This document shows positions 1-5,782 of a stretch of 6,261 nucleotides of DNA, piece by piece; positions within the stretch are counted from its first letter, which is position 1, and every line of letters starts with the position of its first letter. Origin of the DNA: an uncultured Anaerolineae bacterium (GTDB lineage Bacteria > Chloroflexota > Anaerolineae > B4-G1 > DUEL01); assembly GCA_937942115.1 (NCBI GenBank), contig CALDFY010000367.1:1-6261 (forward strand), read 5' to 3'. A model generated the notes under the pieces. The model searched no databases, was not told where the DNA came from, and saw only the letters and a list, made by a program, of their open reading frames with translations. The position numbers and the translations under genes are program-made.

Positions 1-32
1 CGTGCCAGGCACTTTCCGAAGTGCCTGGCACG
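1..32. repeat. Perfect 14-bp palindrome with 4-nt loop
   Basis: Bases 1-14 (CGTGCCAGGCACTT) and 19-32 are exact reverse complements around the loop TCCG. The palindrome lies 9 nt past the stop of the CcdA-fusion gene, which is read leftwards into it. No T-run follows the hairpin within the window on the minus strand, so it is not a textbook intrinsic terminator, although it could stabilise the 3' end of the mRNA or stop transcription weakly. The compact, perfectly paired form is also what REP-like dispersed palindromes look like. The element may continue beyond the left edge of the window. Confidence 0.9.
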
Positions 33-41
33 TCTCCCGTC

Positions 42-1637
42 TTACAGCAAAGATGCCGCCAGCCACCCGGCCAGGGCCAGGAAGACCAGCGCGGTGCCCA
101 GTTTCACCGCCGCCGCCCGCTTCTGGATGAACATGCCCAACTGCATGGAAGTGGTGCCGAAGTAGGCGAAGGCGAAGACGACGCCCAGAGGCAGGATGAA
201 GGCCAGGTTGTAGAGCAGGAGGTACGCCAGTGCGCGGGCCCGCATGGCCGGCACGCTGAGGACAAAGATGATGGTCGGCAGGTAGAGTTGCCCCGTGCAG
301 GCCAGTTCCAGTAGCGAGACCAGCAGCCCGGTGACGAACGCCCCCAGGACGTAGGCCGACATCCGCTGTCCTTTGCGGACGACGGCGCGGGCCTGTTTTT
401 TCAACCGGTCCGGCAGTTGCAGGGTCATCTCCTCTAACCGTCCCCGCCGGGCCTTCAGGAAGTCCAGAAAACTGAGCACCGCCAGCACCAGGCAGAGGAG
501 CGCGGTCAGGCCGTAGAGCCAGCGTCCCGCCAGGGTCAGCGCGCTCCCCAGGAGGTCCAGGAGTTTGTAGAGCCCCAGCCCCACCGTCACATAAGCCAGG
601 AAGACGCCCCCGGTGAACGCCCCGCCCACCGTCAGGACCTGCCGTCCCTTATACCCCCCGGCGGCCAGGTAGGCGATGAAGAAAACGAGGACGGCGAACG
701 CACAGGGGTTCAGCCCGTCCACCAAACCGGCCAGGAAGACGGTGAGCGGCCCCAGGGCACGGAAGCGCTCCACCAGTCCCGTCAGTCCTGTCGCCGGGTT
801 GAAGTCCGCCCAGACTTTCCCCGCGCCGGTAGCAGCGTACTTCTCCACCAGCGCCTGAAGGTTCTGGGGGGTGATTTCCCGCTCCCCGATGAGCGCGTCG
901 TCCCCGATGAAGATGGCCGGGGTGTGGAGGTCCGACCGTCCGGCCCGCTCCGCCAGCCACTGGGCCAGGGCGGCCTGCTCGTAGATGTTGAACTCTTCCA
1001 CGACCAGTTGGGGGTACCGCTGGCGGATGTAACGGATGTCCGCCTCGGCGCGGCTGCACTCCTGGCAGCCGACCTGGTAGAAGTAGGCGGCCCAGATAGG
1101 GGCCTGGGTCTCGCAGGCGGCGACCTCCTCGGGGGTGCAGACGCCCAGCCCGCCCGGTTCCACGCCGATGCCGGGGCTGGCGGGAGGGCTGCTCCCACTG
1201 TTCAGCGCGGTCTCCAGGCCGGGGATGGAGGGGAATTCCGCACCGGTTTCCACCAGACACTTCTCCACCAGGCAGGGCAGTCGCTGTCGGGCCTCCTCCT
1301 CTCCGATGAGAATCTGGTCGCCGACAACGACAGTGGGCAGGCCGCGCTGCTCCGGCGCGACGCCGAAGTACTCCTCCGTCCGCACCAGCAACTCGTAGGC
1401 GGCGGGGTCGCCGATTTCCAGGTAGCGGATGTCCAGCCGGGCCGCGTACTTCTCCTCCAGCGGCTTCAGGACCTCCTGCTCCACGGCCTGGCAGTGGGGG
1501 CAGTCCACCGAGTAGAAGTAGAGGATGTGGATGACGGGGCCATCAGGGGCAGGGGATGCCCCCGCCGGGCATGCCGAGAGAGAGAAGGCAAGGAGAAGTG
1601 TCGTCAGGAACAGAAGCCAACGGTGTTGTTTGCTCAT
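42..1637 (-). CDS. Predicted lipoprotein: two thioredoxin-fold CxxC domains fused to a CcdA/DsbD-type membrane domain
   Basis: A 531-residue thiol-disulfide exchange protein. Residues 1-23 form a signal peptide (basic start, hydrophobic 7-20) ending in the lipobox LSAC, so lipidation at Cys23 is likely. Thioredoxin-like domain 1 (about 35-130) has C46-P-H-C49, a DsbA-like motif, and a cis-Pro candidate in LPT (100-102). Domain 2 (about 180-268) has C191-Q-E-C194 and TPA (239-241). A Pro/Gly/Ser-rich linker joins them. Residues 298-531 contain six membrane helices with the CcdA-family cysteines: NPCAF (C312, helix 1) and ACTGQ (C447, helix 4). A basic loop (395-426) lies between helices 3 and 4. 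Known for the family: CcdA/DsbD domains carry reducing equivalents from cytoplasmic thioredoxin across the membrane. Inferred: the two outer domains accept them. Extra pairs C122/C127 and C167/C175 are unusual. The start is set by AGAGGAGCG-ATG and by the signal peptide. The gene follows sufB by 22 nt, so co-transcription is likely. The stop is TAA. Confidence 0.92.
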   Translation of the reverse strand: MSKQHRWLLFLTTLLLAFSLSACPAGASPAPDGPVIHILYFYSVDCPHCQAVEQEVLKPLEEKYAARLDIRYLEIGDPAAYELLVRTEEYFGVAPEQRGLPTVVVGDQILIGEEEARQRLPCLVEKCLVETGAEFPSIPGLETALNSGSSPPASPGIGVEPGGLGVCTPEEVAACETQAPIWAAYFYQVGCQECSRAEADIRYIRQRYPQLVVEEFNIYEQAALAQWLAERAGRSDLHTPAIFIGDDALIGEREITPQNLQALVEKYAATGAGKVWADFNPATGLTGLVERFRALGPLTVFLAGLVDGLNPCAFAVLVFFIAYLAAGGYKGRQVLTVGGAFTGGVFLAYVTVGLGLYKLLDLLGSALTLAGRWLYGLTALLCLVLAVLSFLDFLKARRGRLEEMTLQLPDRLKKQARAVVRKGQRMSAYVLGAFVTGLLVSLLELACTGQLYLPTIIFVLSVPAMRARALAYLLLYNLAFILPLGVVFAFAYFGTTSMQLGMFIQKRAAAVKLGTALVFLALAGWLAASLL

Positions 1638-1639
1638 CG

Positions 1640-1646
1640 CTCCTCT
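1640..1646 (-). promoter_or_regulatory. Ribosome-binding site of the CcdA-fusion gene
   Basis: Read on the minus strand, AGAGGAG is followed by CG and the ATG at 1637. It sits in the 22-nt gap after the sufB stop, supports translation from this ATG, and leaves little room for a separate promoter. Confidence 0.7.
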
Positions 1647-1659
1647 AACCGGTAGAATT

Positions 1660-2658
1660 TCACGCCAGCATCCCCCGGATGATAATATCCACCGCCTCTT
1701 CCTCGCTCAGGCCCCGGGCCATCAGCGTTTCCAGTTCTTTGCGGCTCACGGAGCCGATAGCGGCCTCGTGGGTCACCCGCGCCTGGTCGTTGCGGACGAT
1801 GACGATAGGGGTGTTGCGGGCCACCGCCTCGCCCCGGACGATTTCCGTGCAGTCCATGTGGCCGCGCGCGCCGGGGGCATTCCCCTCCGTCGTGGTGTAG
1901 ACCTCGCCGACGGCCCGGTCCCGCACCGCGACACGGGTCTTGGTCAACCCTCGGGCCTCGGGGCCGTTGAGGCGGATGGTCTCCTCCGCGCGGATGTAAT
2001 CTTCGCCCATCCCGTAGGCCTTGACCGTCAACTCCGCCACCCCGCGCGCGGCGACGTCCACCTCCATCCGGATTTCCATCCGGCCCACCCGTCCGTGGGT
2101 CAGGTTGAACTCGTTCTCAAACCGGCCTCCCTCCTCCAAGATGACGTGGCTGGTGGGGAGGACCTGAACGCCGCCGTAGGGGCCGTGAAAGTGGGCCTCG
2201 GTGTAGCGCATCGTCGCCCCGGGCCCGATGCGGACGGTCGCGCCCATAATGTGCTGAAGGTTTATCGCGTTGGGGAAAGTACAGTGGGCCAGGAAGCCCA
2301 CCTCCGCCCCTTCGCCGATCTCAAAGGTCGGAATAATCTCCTGAATTCCTTCCTGAGGGATCATTCCGAAGCAGAGGTGGACGGGGTACTCCACGCGCGT
2401 CCCCGGGTCCACCCGGATGTGGGCCCGGATGCCGGTGGGGGTCTCTTCGGCCTCTATGTGGACACCCGGAATTTCGTTGACCCAAAGGACCCGGTTGGCG
2501 CTGATGACGGCGCTGGCGATGCGGTCGGATTGGAGGGCGGAGACTTTGCCGCCGGCGGCCTCGTAGGCCTTCAGGATGGCCTCAAAATCGCGCGCCCAGG
2601 CGGGGTCGCGCCGGGTCAGGAGGGAGGCAGGGGAAACGGGGGCGGTGTGGGCCTTCAT
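1660..2658 (-). CDS. sufB: SufB/SufD-family Fe-S cluster assembly scaffold protein
   Basis: A 332-residue SufB/SufD-family protein, the scaffold that works with the SufC ATPase to build Fe-S clusters in the cytoplasm. The middle (about 85-250) is a run of short beta strands with regularly spaced glycines, as expected for the family's beta-helix core. The C-terminal core is strongly recognisable: a GHMDC segment with C270, an ARNTPIVIV stretch, then THEAAIG with H297-E298, and an MARGLSEEEA helix near the end. Other cysteines are C96 and C126. It is shorter than the SufB of full suf operons (nearer 470-500 residues) and close to the short archaeal-type homologs, which suggests a two-component SufBC system. 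The start at 2658 is chosen because ATGA overlaps the sufC stop. An upstream in-frame start at 2814 would only read through sufC. No second SufB/D paralog, cysteine desulfurase or SufU/SufE is in view. It could equally be labelled SufD-family. Confidence 0.95.
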   Translation of the reverse strand: MKAHTAPVSPASLLTRRDPAWARDFEAILKAYEAAGGKVSALQSDRIASAVISANRVLWVNEIPGVHIEAEETPTGIRAHIRVDPGTRVEYPVHLCFGMIPQEGIQEIIPTFEIGEGAEVGFLAHCTFPNAINLQHIMGATVRIGPGATMRYTEAHFHGPYGGVQVLPTSHVILEEGGRFENEFNLTHGRVGRMEIRMEVDVAARGVAELTVKAYGMGEDYIRAEETIRLNGPEARGLTKTRVAVRDRAVGEVYTTTEGNAPGARGHMDCTEIVRGEAVARNTPIVIVRNDQARVTHEAAIGSVSRKELETLMARGLSEEEAVDIIIRGMLA

Positions 2659-3437
2659 TCGCACACCCCCCGGGTGACCACTTCCTTGTAGGCGTCGCCG
2701 TTCACGGGTTCCCAGGGCTGCGCGCCCAGGGTCTCCTCGTGGGGACGACAGCGCCGGGCGAAGTACGCCCGCACCTCGTCCGGACTGCCCGTTTTGACGA
2801 CCACCCCGCCGCACATCAGGCTGGCCCGGTCGGCCGCGTCGGCCATCTCGTCCCGATGGGTGATCAGGAGGACGGCTGTCCCTCCGGCGGCCATCTGCCG
2901 GATCAGACCGGTGATCTCCTCTACGCCCAGGACGTCAATCCCCGAGTCGGGTTCGTCCAGAATGGCCAGGCGGGGGCGCATCGCGTAGACGGCGGCCAGT
3001 TCTATCCGTTTGCGCTCGCCGCCGGAGAGAGTCGGGTCTACGGGACGGCCCAGGTAGGCGGCGGGGGCCAGTGCCACGGCCCGCAGCGCCTCCTCCACGC
3101 GGGCCAGCGTCGGCTCTTTCATCCCCAGCGCGATGTAGTCGCCGGTACGCAGTCCCTCAAAGCGGGCCGGCTCCTGCCAGGCCAGGGTAATGCCCCGCCG
3201 GGCCCGCTCCGAGACGGGCAGGTCGGTGATGTCCTCGCCGTCAAAGAGGATGCGGCCCTGGGTCGGGCGGTAGCCCGCGCACCCCATCAGCGTGTAGGCC
3301 AGGCTGCTCTTGCCAGAACCATTCAGCCCCAGGAGGACGTGGACCTCGGCGGGATAGACGGTCAGGTTGACCCCCCGGAGCACTTCCGCGCCGGGACGTT
3401 GGACATGAACGTTTTCTACGGTCAGTAACGGGTTCAT
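2655..3437 (-). CDS. sufC: SufC, Fe-S cluster assembly ABC-type ATPase
   Basis: A 260-residue cytoplasmic ABC ATPase that drives conformational change in the SufB scaffold. Visible motifs in order: Walker A GLNGSGKS (37-44), Q-loop Gln88 in WQEPARFEG, signature LSGGERKR (137-144), Walker B LAILDEPDSGID (157-168, D161/E162) and H-loop His194 in LITHR. The DSGID form after Walker B and the WQEP Q-loop resemble SufC rather than transporter ATPases, and no permease gene is adjacent. Length is normal for SufC. The start MNPLLTV at 3437 is preceded by GAGG with 6-nt spacing. The open frame extends to 3641, but that extension translates a heptamer repeat and is not credible protein. Its stop overlaps the sufB start as ATGA, so translational coupling is expected. 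The upstream leader holds a possible promoter and a heptamer array. Confidence 0.96.
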   Translation of the reverse strand: MNPLLTVENVHVQRPGAEVLRGVNLTVYPAEVHVLLGLNGSGKSSLAYTLMGCAGYRPTQGRILFDGEDITDLPVSERARRGITLAWQEPARFEGLRTGDYIALGMKEPTLARVEEALRAVALAPAAYLGRPVDPTLSGGERKRIELAAVYAMRPRLAILDEPDSGIDVLGVEEITGLIRQMAAGGTAVLLITHRDEMADAADRASLMCGGVVVKTGSPDEVRAYFARRCRPHEETLGAQPWEPVNGDAYKEVVTRGVCE

Positions 3438-3443
3438 AGCATA

Positions 3444-3447
3444 CCTC
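3444..3447 (-). promoter_or_regulatory. Ribosome-binding site of sufC (decides the start)
   Basis: GAGG on the minus strand lies 6 nt before the ATG at 3437. It is inside a degenerate heptamer (3443-3449) in phase with the tandem array that begins at 3450, so the repeat runs directly into the ribosome-binding site. Confidence 0.7.
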
Positions 3448-3449
3448 AG

Positions 3450-3526
3450 GTCGCAGGTCGCAGGACGCAGGTCGCAAGTCGCAGGTCGCAAGTCGCAGGA
3501 CGCAAGTCGCAGGACGCAGGGCGCAG
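3450..3526. repeat. Tandem 7-bp repeat, 11 units, consensus GWCGCAR (plus strand)
   Basis: Eleven uninterrupted, in-phase heptamers read GTCGCAG, GTCGCAG, GACGCAG, GTCGCAA, GTCGCAG, GTCGCAA, GTCGCAG, GACGCAA, GTCGCAG, GACGCAG, GGCGCAG. Degenerate units flank them at 3443-3449 and 3527-3533. Variation is almost confined to positions 2 and 7 of the unit. On the transcribed strand the unit is CTGCGAC. It contains no stop codon in any frame, which is why the sufC frame stays open upstream as a Cys-containing heptad peptide. Unit length, lack of spacers and degeneracy rule out CRISPR. It lies in the sufC 5' leader, between a possible promoter and the ribosome-binding site. Confidence 0.95.
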
Positions 3527-3545
3527 GGTGAGGCCTGCAGCGTAT

Positions 3546-3575
3546 AGGATACCACAGATTAGGGGTTTCTGCCAG
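3546..3575 (-). promoter_or_regulatory. Possible sigma-70-type promoter for the suf operon
   Basis: On the minus strand CTGGCA (3575-3570, 4 of 6 to TTGACA) and TATCCT (3551-3546, 4 of 6 to TATAAT) are separated by 18 nt in the least GC-rich part of the 179-nt gap before sufC. Transcription would start near 3538 and the heptamer array would be in the leader RNA. The match is weak. The alternative is that sufC is read from further upstream. Confidence 0.27.
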
Positions 3576-3595
3576 TCTGTCCCGGGCGAACGGAG

Positions 3596-3616
3596 GGCGA
3601 CTCCGCAGGAGTTGCC
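3596..3616 (-). terminator. Hairpin directly after the THEP1-type NTPase stop codon
   Basis: Bases 3608-3616 and 3596-3604 pair over 9 positions around a 3-nt loop. In the minus-strand RNA, 8 of 9 positions pair and one is an A-C mismatch. It begins at the base after the TAA (3619-3617). No U-run follows, so it may be a weak terminator, an mRNA-stabilising stem or chance. If it terminates, sufC needs its own promoter. Confidence 0.35.
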
Positions 3617-4147
3617 TTATGGGACGAAGCGGCTGAGCCACTGGCGGACCCTCCGGGGCATCTCGTCCCGGTTCTCCTCCGTCACCTCCCAGAGGGTAAC
3701 GGTCGGCAGGGCTTTCAGCGCGTCGGCCCAGGGGTTGGGGTGGGCCATCACCGTCGCCAGGAGGGTGTACGGGCCGCTGACGGCCTGGAGGACGGCCTCC
3801 TTGAACGGCCCGCAGAAGAGTTCCATTTTACCGATTTCGTCCACCACCACCAGTCGCTGCTCCCGCATCGCCCGCTGCAGGGCCGCCACCCCCACCCGTG
3901 CGATGGCCTCCACGTCCACCCCGTAGCGGCCCACGCGCGGGTATCGGGGACCGCGAAACTCCACATGGGCCATCACCGCCTCCTCCCCGTCCAGGGTCAT
4001 CAGGCGGAAGCCCTTGCGGCCTCCCGGCCCCCGAATCTCCTCGGTGTAGAAGCCCCCGGCCCGGGAGCCCAGCGTCTCCACCACCGCTTTGATAATGGTC
4101 GTCTTCCCGATGCCAGGTCGCCCGGTCAACAACAATGTCTGCCCCAT
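3617..4147 (-). CDS. THEP1-family nucleoside-triphosphatase
   Basis: A 176-residue P-loop NTPase of the THEP1 family, full length for the family and probably a cytoplasmic hydrolase of ATP, GTP and other NTPs. Motifs: Walker A GRPGIGKT (9-16) close to the N-terminus, the family segment GGFYTEEIR (31-39) followed by GFRLMTLDG, and Walker B LVVVDEIGKMEL (99-110, D103/E104), a THEP1 hallmark. Known: members are common in archaea and thermophilic bacteria and are related to the cancer-related NTPase NTPCR; the cellular role is unresolved. The start at 4147 is chosen because MGQTLLLTG matches the usual family N-terminus and AAGGAGG lies 3 nt upstream. A longer frame from 4198 only translates tandem repeat. 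It follows the methyltransferase stop by 92 nt, nearly all of it heptamer repeat. The stop is TAA. It shows no visible link to Fe-S assembly. Confidence 0.94.
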   Translation of the reverse strand: MGQTLLLTGRPGIGKTTIIKAVVETLGSRAGGFYTEEIRGPGGRKGFRLMTLDGEEAVMAHVEFRGPRYPRVGRYGVDVEAIARVGVAALQRAMREQRLVVVDEIGKMELFCGPFKEAVLQAVSGPYTLLATVMAHPNPWADALKALPTVTLWEVTEENRDEMPRRVRQWLSRFVP

Positions 4148-4150
4148 TTG

Positions 4151-4157
4151 CCTCCTT
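4151..4157 (-). promoter_or_regulatory. Strong Shine-Dalgarno of the THEP1-type NTPase gene
   Basis: AAGGAGG on the minus strand, then CAA and the ATG at 4147. The match is complete but the 3-nt spacing is short. It supports the 4147 start over 4198. Its upstream edge touches the first unit of the heptamer array, so array length sets the distance from here to the upstream stop codon. Confidence 0.75.
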
Positions 4158-4261
4158 GACCACCGACGAGAGACCACCGACCACGGACGAGGGACCACTG
4201 ACCCTTGACGACTGACGACTGATGACCATCGTCTATCGTCTATCGTCCATCGTCCATCATC
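4157..4261. repeat. Tandem 7-bp repeat array, 15 in-phase degenerate units across a gene junction
   Basis: Cut every 7 bases, 4157-4261 reads TGACCAC, CGACGAG, AGACCAC, CGACCAC, GGACGAG, GGACCAC, TGACCCT, TGACGAC, TGACGAC, TGATGAC, CATCGTC, TATCGTC, TATCGTC, CATCGTC, CATCATC. The first ten units share an NGACNAC-like core. The last five are YATCGTC, which is GACGATR on the other strand, so the array consists of two head-to-head blocks meeting at 4226/4227 without loss of phase. It covers the last codons and TAG stop of the methyltransferase gene and the gap up to the next Shine-Dalgarno. There are no spacers, so it is not CRISPR. Confidence 0.9.
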
Positions 4262-5646
4262 TCATCCAGTTCCCGTTCCTGTTCCGGGTTCAGGGGCGGG
4301 ACTTCGTGCTCTCTCAGCAGGCGCTCCGCTTCCTGCTGGGCCCGTTCGGCCATCCCTTCCCGCCCGGTCCGCTCCCACTCTTCCCAGGAGCGGCGCTCTG
4401 CCAGAAAGGTCATCAGAATCTCCCCGGCGCGGAGAAAGCGGACGGTATGGCGCTGACCGAGGAAGTTGCGGGGGCCGTCCATCACGGCGGCGACCACCTC
4501 CACGGCCAGCGTGTCCTCGTTCACGGCGAGGCCCTGTCGGAGCCGCCGGACGGAGCGCGCGATTTCGTTATCGCAGACTATTTGGGCGTAGGAGCCCATC
4601 ACACCGGCGGCCATCTCGCCGATGCCGGAGAGTTCGTCCGCGCCGGCCAGCGCCGGAATGACGGCGTTCAGGGCCCGCTCGGAGCCGCTCTGGATGTCCA
4701 GCGTGTGGGCGTTGGTGGAGAAGCCGTAGACGTTGACGGGAAGCCTGTAGCGGTGGCCGATCTGAACGGTCGCGGCGGAGGCCAGGCCCAGTTCCACGCC
4801 GCCCCAGACCGAAATGCCGGAGCGGGGCTCCATCATCGCCAGCCGTCCGCAGTAGAAGACGGGCAGGCCCGGACGGGCCAGTTGGGCCAGGACGATGGAC
4901 GCCAGCACCTCCGCGTTCTGCTGGGCCAGCGCGCCCGCCAGTGATAGCGGCGCCGTCGCCCCGGCGATGGGGCAGGGTAGGGGGCCCAACGGGATGCCCA
5001 GCCGCGCCGTCTCCAGAATCGCCCCGACCACGTCGTCCGGAAAGAAGAGAGGACTGACGGGAGAAATCCCCAGCGTGAGCACCTCCTCCGGCGGGCCGAC
5101 AATGGAGGCCATCCGGGCGATTTGCCGGACCTCCTCCGCCGTCTGGACGCCGGGGCCGTGGACGGGTTTGGTGGTGCCGGAGAGGGTATGGCGGTACATC
5201 GCCCGAGACATCAGCGGGCCGGGGACGTCCTGGGGGGTGAAGAACGGCGTGACCGTGGTCACGCTGTCCAGCGCGTCCAGGAGACGGGCGCTATCCCGCA
5301 CGTCCTGGACGGTGGCCGGTCGGCGCTTTCCGGTGCGGGGGTCGTAGACGTCCCGCGCGCCGCCCACGTTGTGCCAGGAGAGGGAGCCATCGCCCAGGGT
5401 CACGCGCGGGCCGTCCCGGCCGCGCAGGGTCACCTGGCGGGGGCATTGCGCAAGGGCCCAGTCCACCAGGTCTGGCGGAATCCGCACCCGGTCTTTGTAG
5501 ACGACTGCCCCGGCACCCGTCAGCCGCTCCCGCCCTTCCGGGTGGGTCAGCACGACGCCGACCTCCCACAGGATGCGCAGGGTGGCCTGGTGGACGGCCT
5601 CCACTTCGGAATCGTCCAGGAACCGGAGCGCCGGAAGGGATGACAT
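4240..5646 (-). CDS. Trimethylamine methyltransferase (MttB/COG5598) family protein, non-pyrrolysine type
   Basis: A 468-residue MttB-superfamily protein. Known members move a methyl group from a quaternary or tertiary amine (trimethylamine, glycine betaine, proline betaine, carnitine) to a cognate corrinoid protein. Family blocks visible: WHNVGGARDVYDPRTGK (91-107), TPFFTPQDVPGP (133-144), PCPIAGATAPLSLAGAL (224-240), the GGVELGLAS segment (282-290), LDIQSGSERALNAVIPALAGADE (316-338), CDNEIARS (358-365) and NFLGQRHT (394-401), then a charged helical tail. No amber codon interrupts the frame, so this is the pyrrolysine-free subgroup, for which the substrate cannot be read from sequence. The start at 5646 has GGAG about 10 nt upstream, and the next N-terminal residues fit the family. 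The last residues (MMDDGR) and the TAG stop are encoded by heptamer repeats. No corrinoid protein or acceptor methyltransferase lies beside it, so demethylation of an amine is inference. Confidence 0.93.
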   Translation of the reverse strand: MSSLPALRFLDDSEVEAVHQATLRILWEVGVVLTHPEGRERLTGAGAVVYKDRVRIPPDLVDWALAQCPRQVTLRGRDGPRVTLGDGSLSWHNVGGARDVYDPRTGKRRPATVQDVRDSARLLDALDSVTTVTPFFTPQDVPGPLMSRAMYRHTLSGTTKPVHGPGVQTAEEVRQIARMASIVGPPEEVLTLGISPVSPLFFPDDVVGAILETARLGIPLGPLPCPIAGATAPLSLAGALAQQNAEVLASIVLAQLARPGLPVFYCGRLAMMEPRSGISVWGGVELGLASAATVQIGHRYRLPVNVYGFSTNAHTLDIQSGSERALNAVIPALAGADELSGIGEMAAGVMGSYAQIVCDNEIARSVRRLRQGLAVNEDTLAVEVVAAVMDGPRNFLGQRHTVRFLRAGEILMTFLAERRSWEEWERTGREGMAERAQQEAERLLREHEVPPLNPEQERELDEMMDDGR

Positions 5647-5782
5647 GCGGACCTATCTCCAGAAAATCCGGTTGTCCGTGAGGGATGGTTCATTTTCTGA
5701 ACGAAATGGGTGACACTTTGGAAGGCGTTAAAAATTACACGCGTCTGTTTTATTGCCCGCCAGGTCATTGCCCTCACTCCCT

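Noticed and set aside
924..1655. Plus-strand open frame of 243 codons opposite the CcdA-fusion gene
   Set aside because: It is antisense to well-supported CxxC and membrane domains, and its own product shows no domain or signal.
1525..2691. Plus-strand open frame of 388 codons, antisense to the sufB gene
   Set aside because: It overlaps a gene with clear SufB/D motifs on the other strand, its translation is low-complexity His/Gly/Asp-rich sequence with no recognisable family, and such frames are common opposite GC-rich genes.
2659..2814. N-terminal extension of SufB from 2814
   Set aside because: These codons lie entirely inside sufC in another frame, while the ATGA overlap gives a normal coupled start at 2658.
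3438..3641. N-terminal extension of SufC from 3641
   Set aside because: It would translate the heptamer array into repeated Cys-containing heptads and overlap the NTPase 3' end. GAGG before 3437 and the family N-terminus support the shorter protein.
4240..4242. TAG stop of the MttB-family gene as a pyrrolysine codon
   Set aside because: It is at the extreme C-terminus, whereas pyrrolysine in MttB enzymes is internal and near the active site. Read-through would add 37 codons after the TAG, mostly of heptamer repeat and in a different frame from the NTPase, before a TGA at 4126-4128.
3450..4261. CRISPR array
   Set aside because: The repeats are 7-bp tandem units without spacers, and no cas gene is present.
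5700..5760. Promoter of the methyltransferase gene in the AT-rich stretch
   Set aside because: A TAATTT-like -10 can be placed on the minus strand, but no acceptable -35 lies at the right distance, so I do not annotate one.
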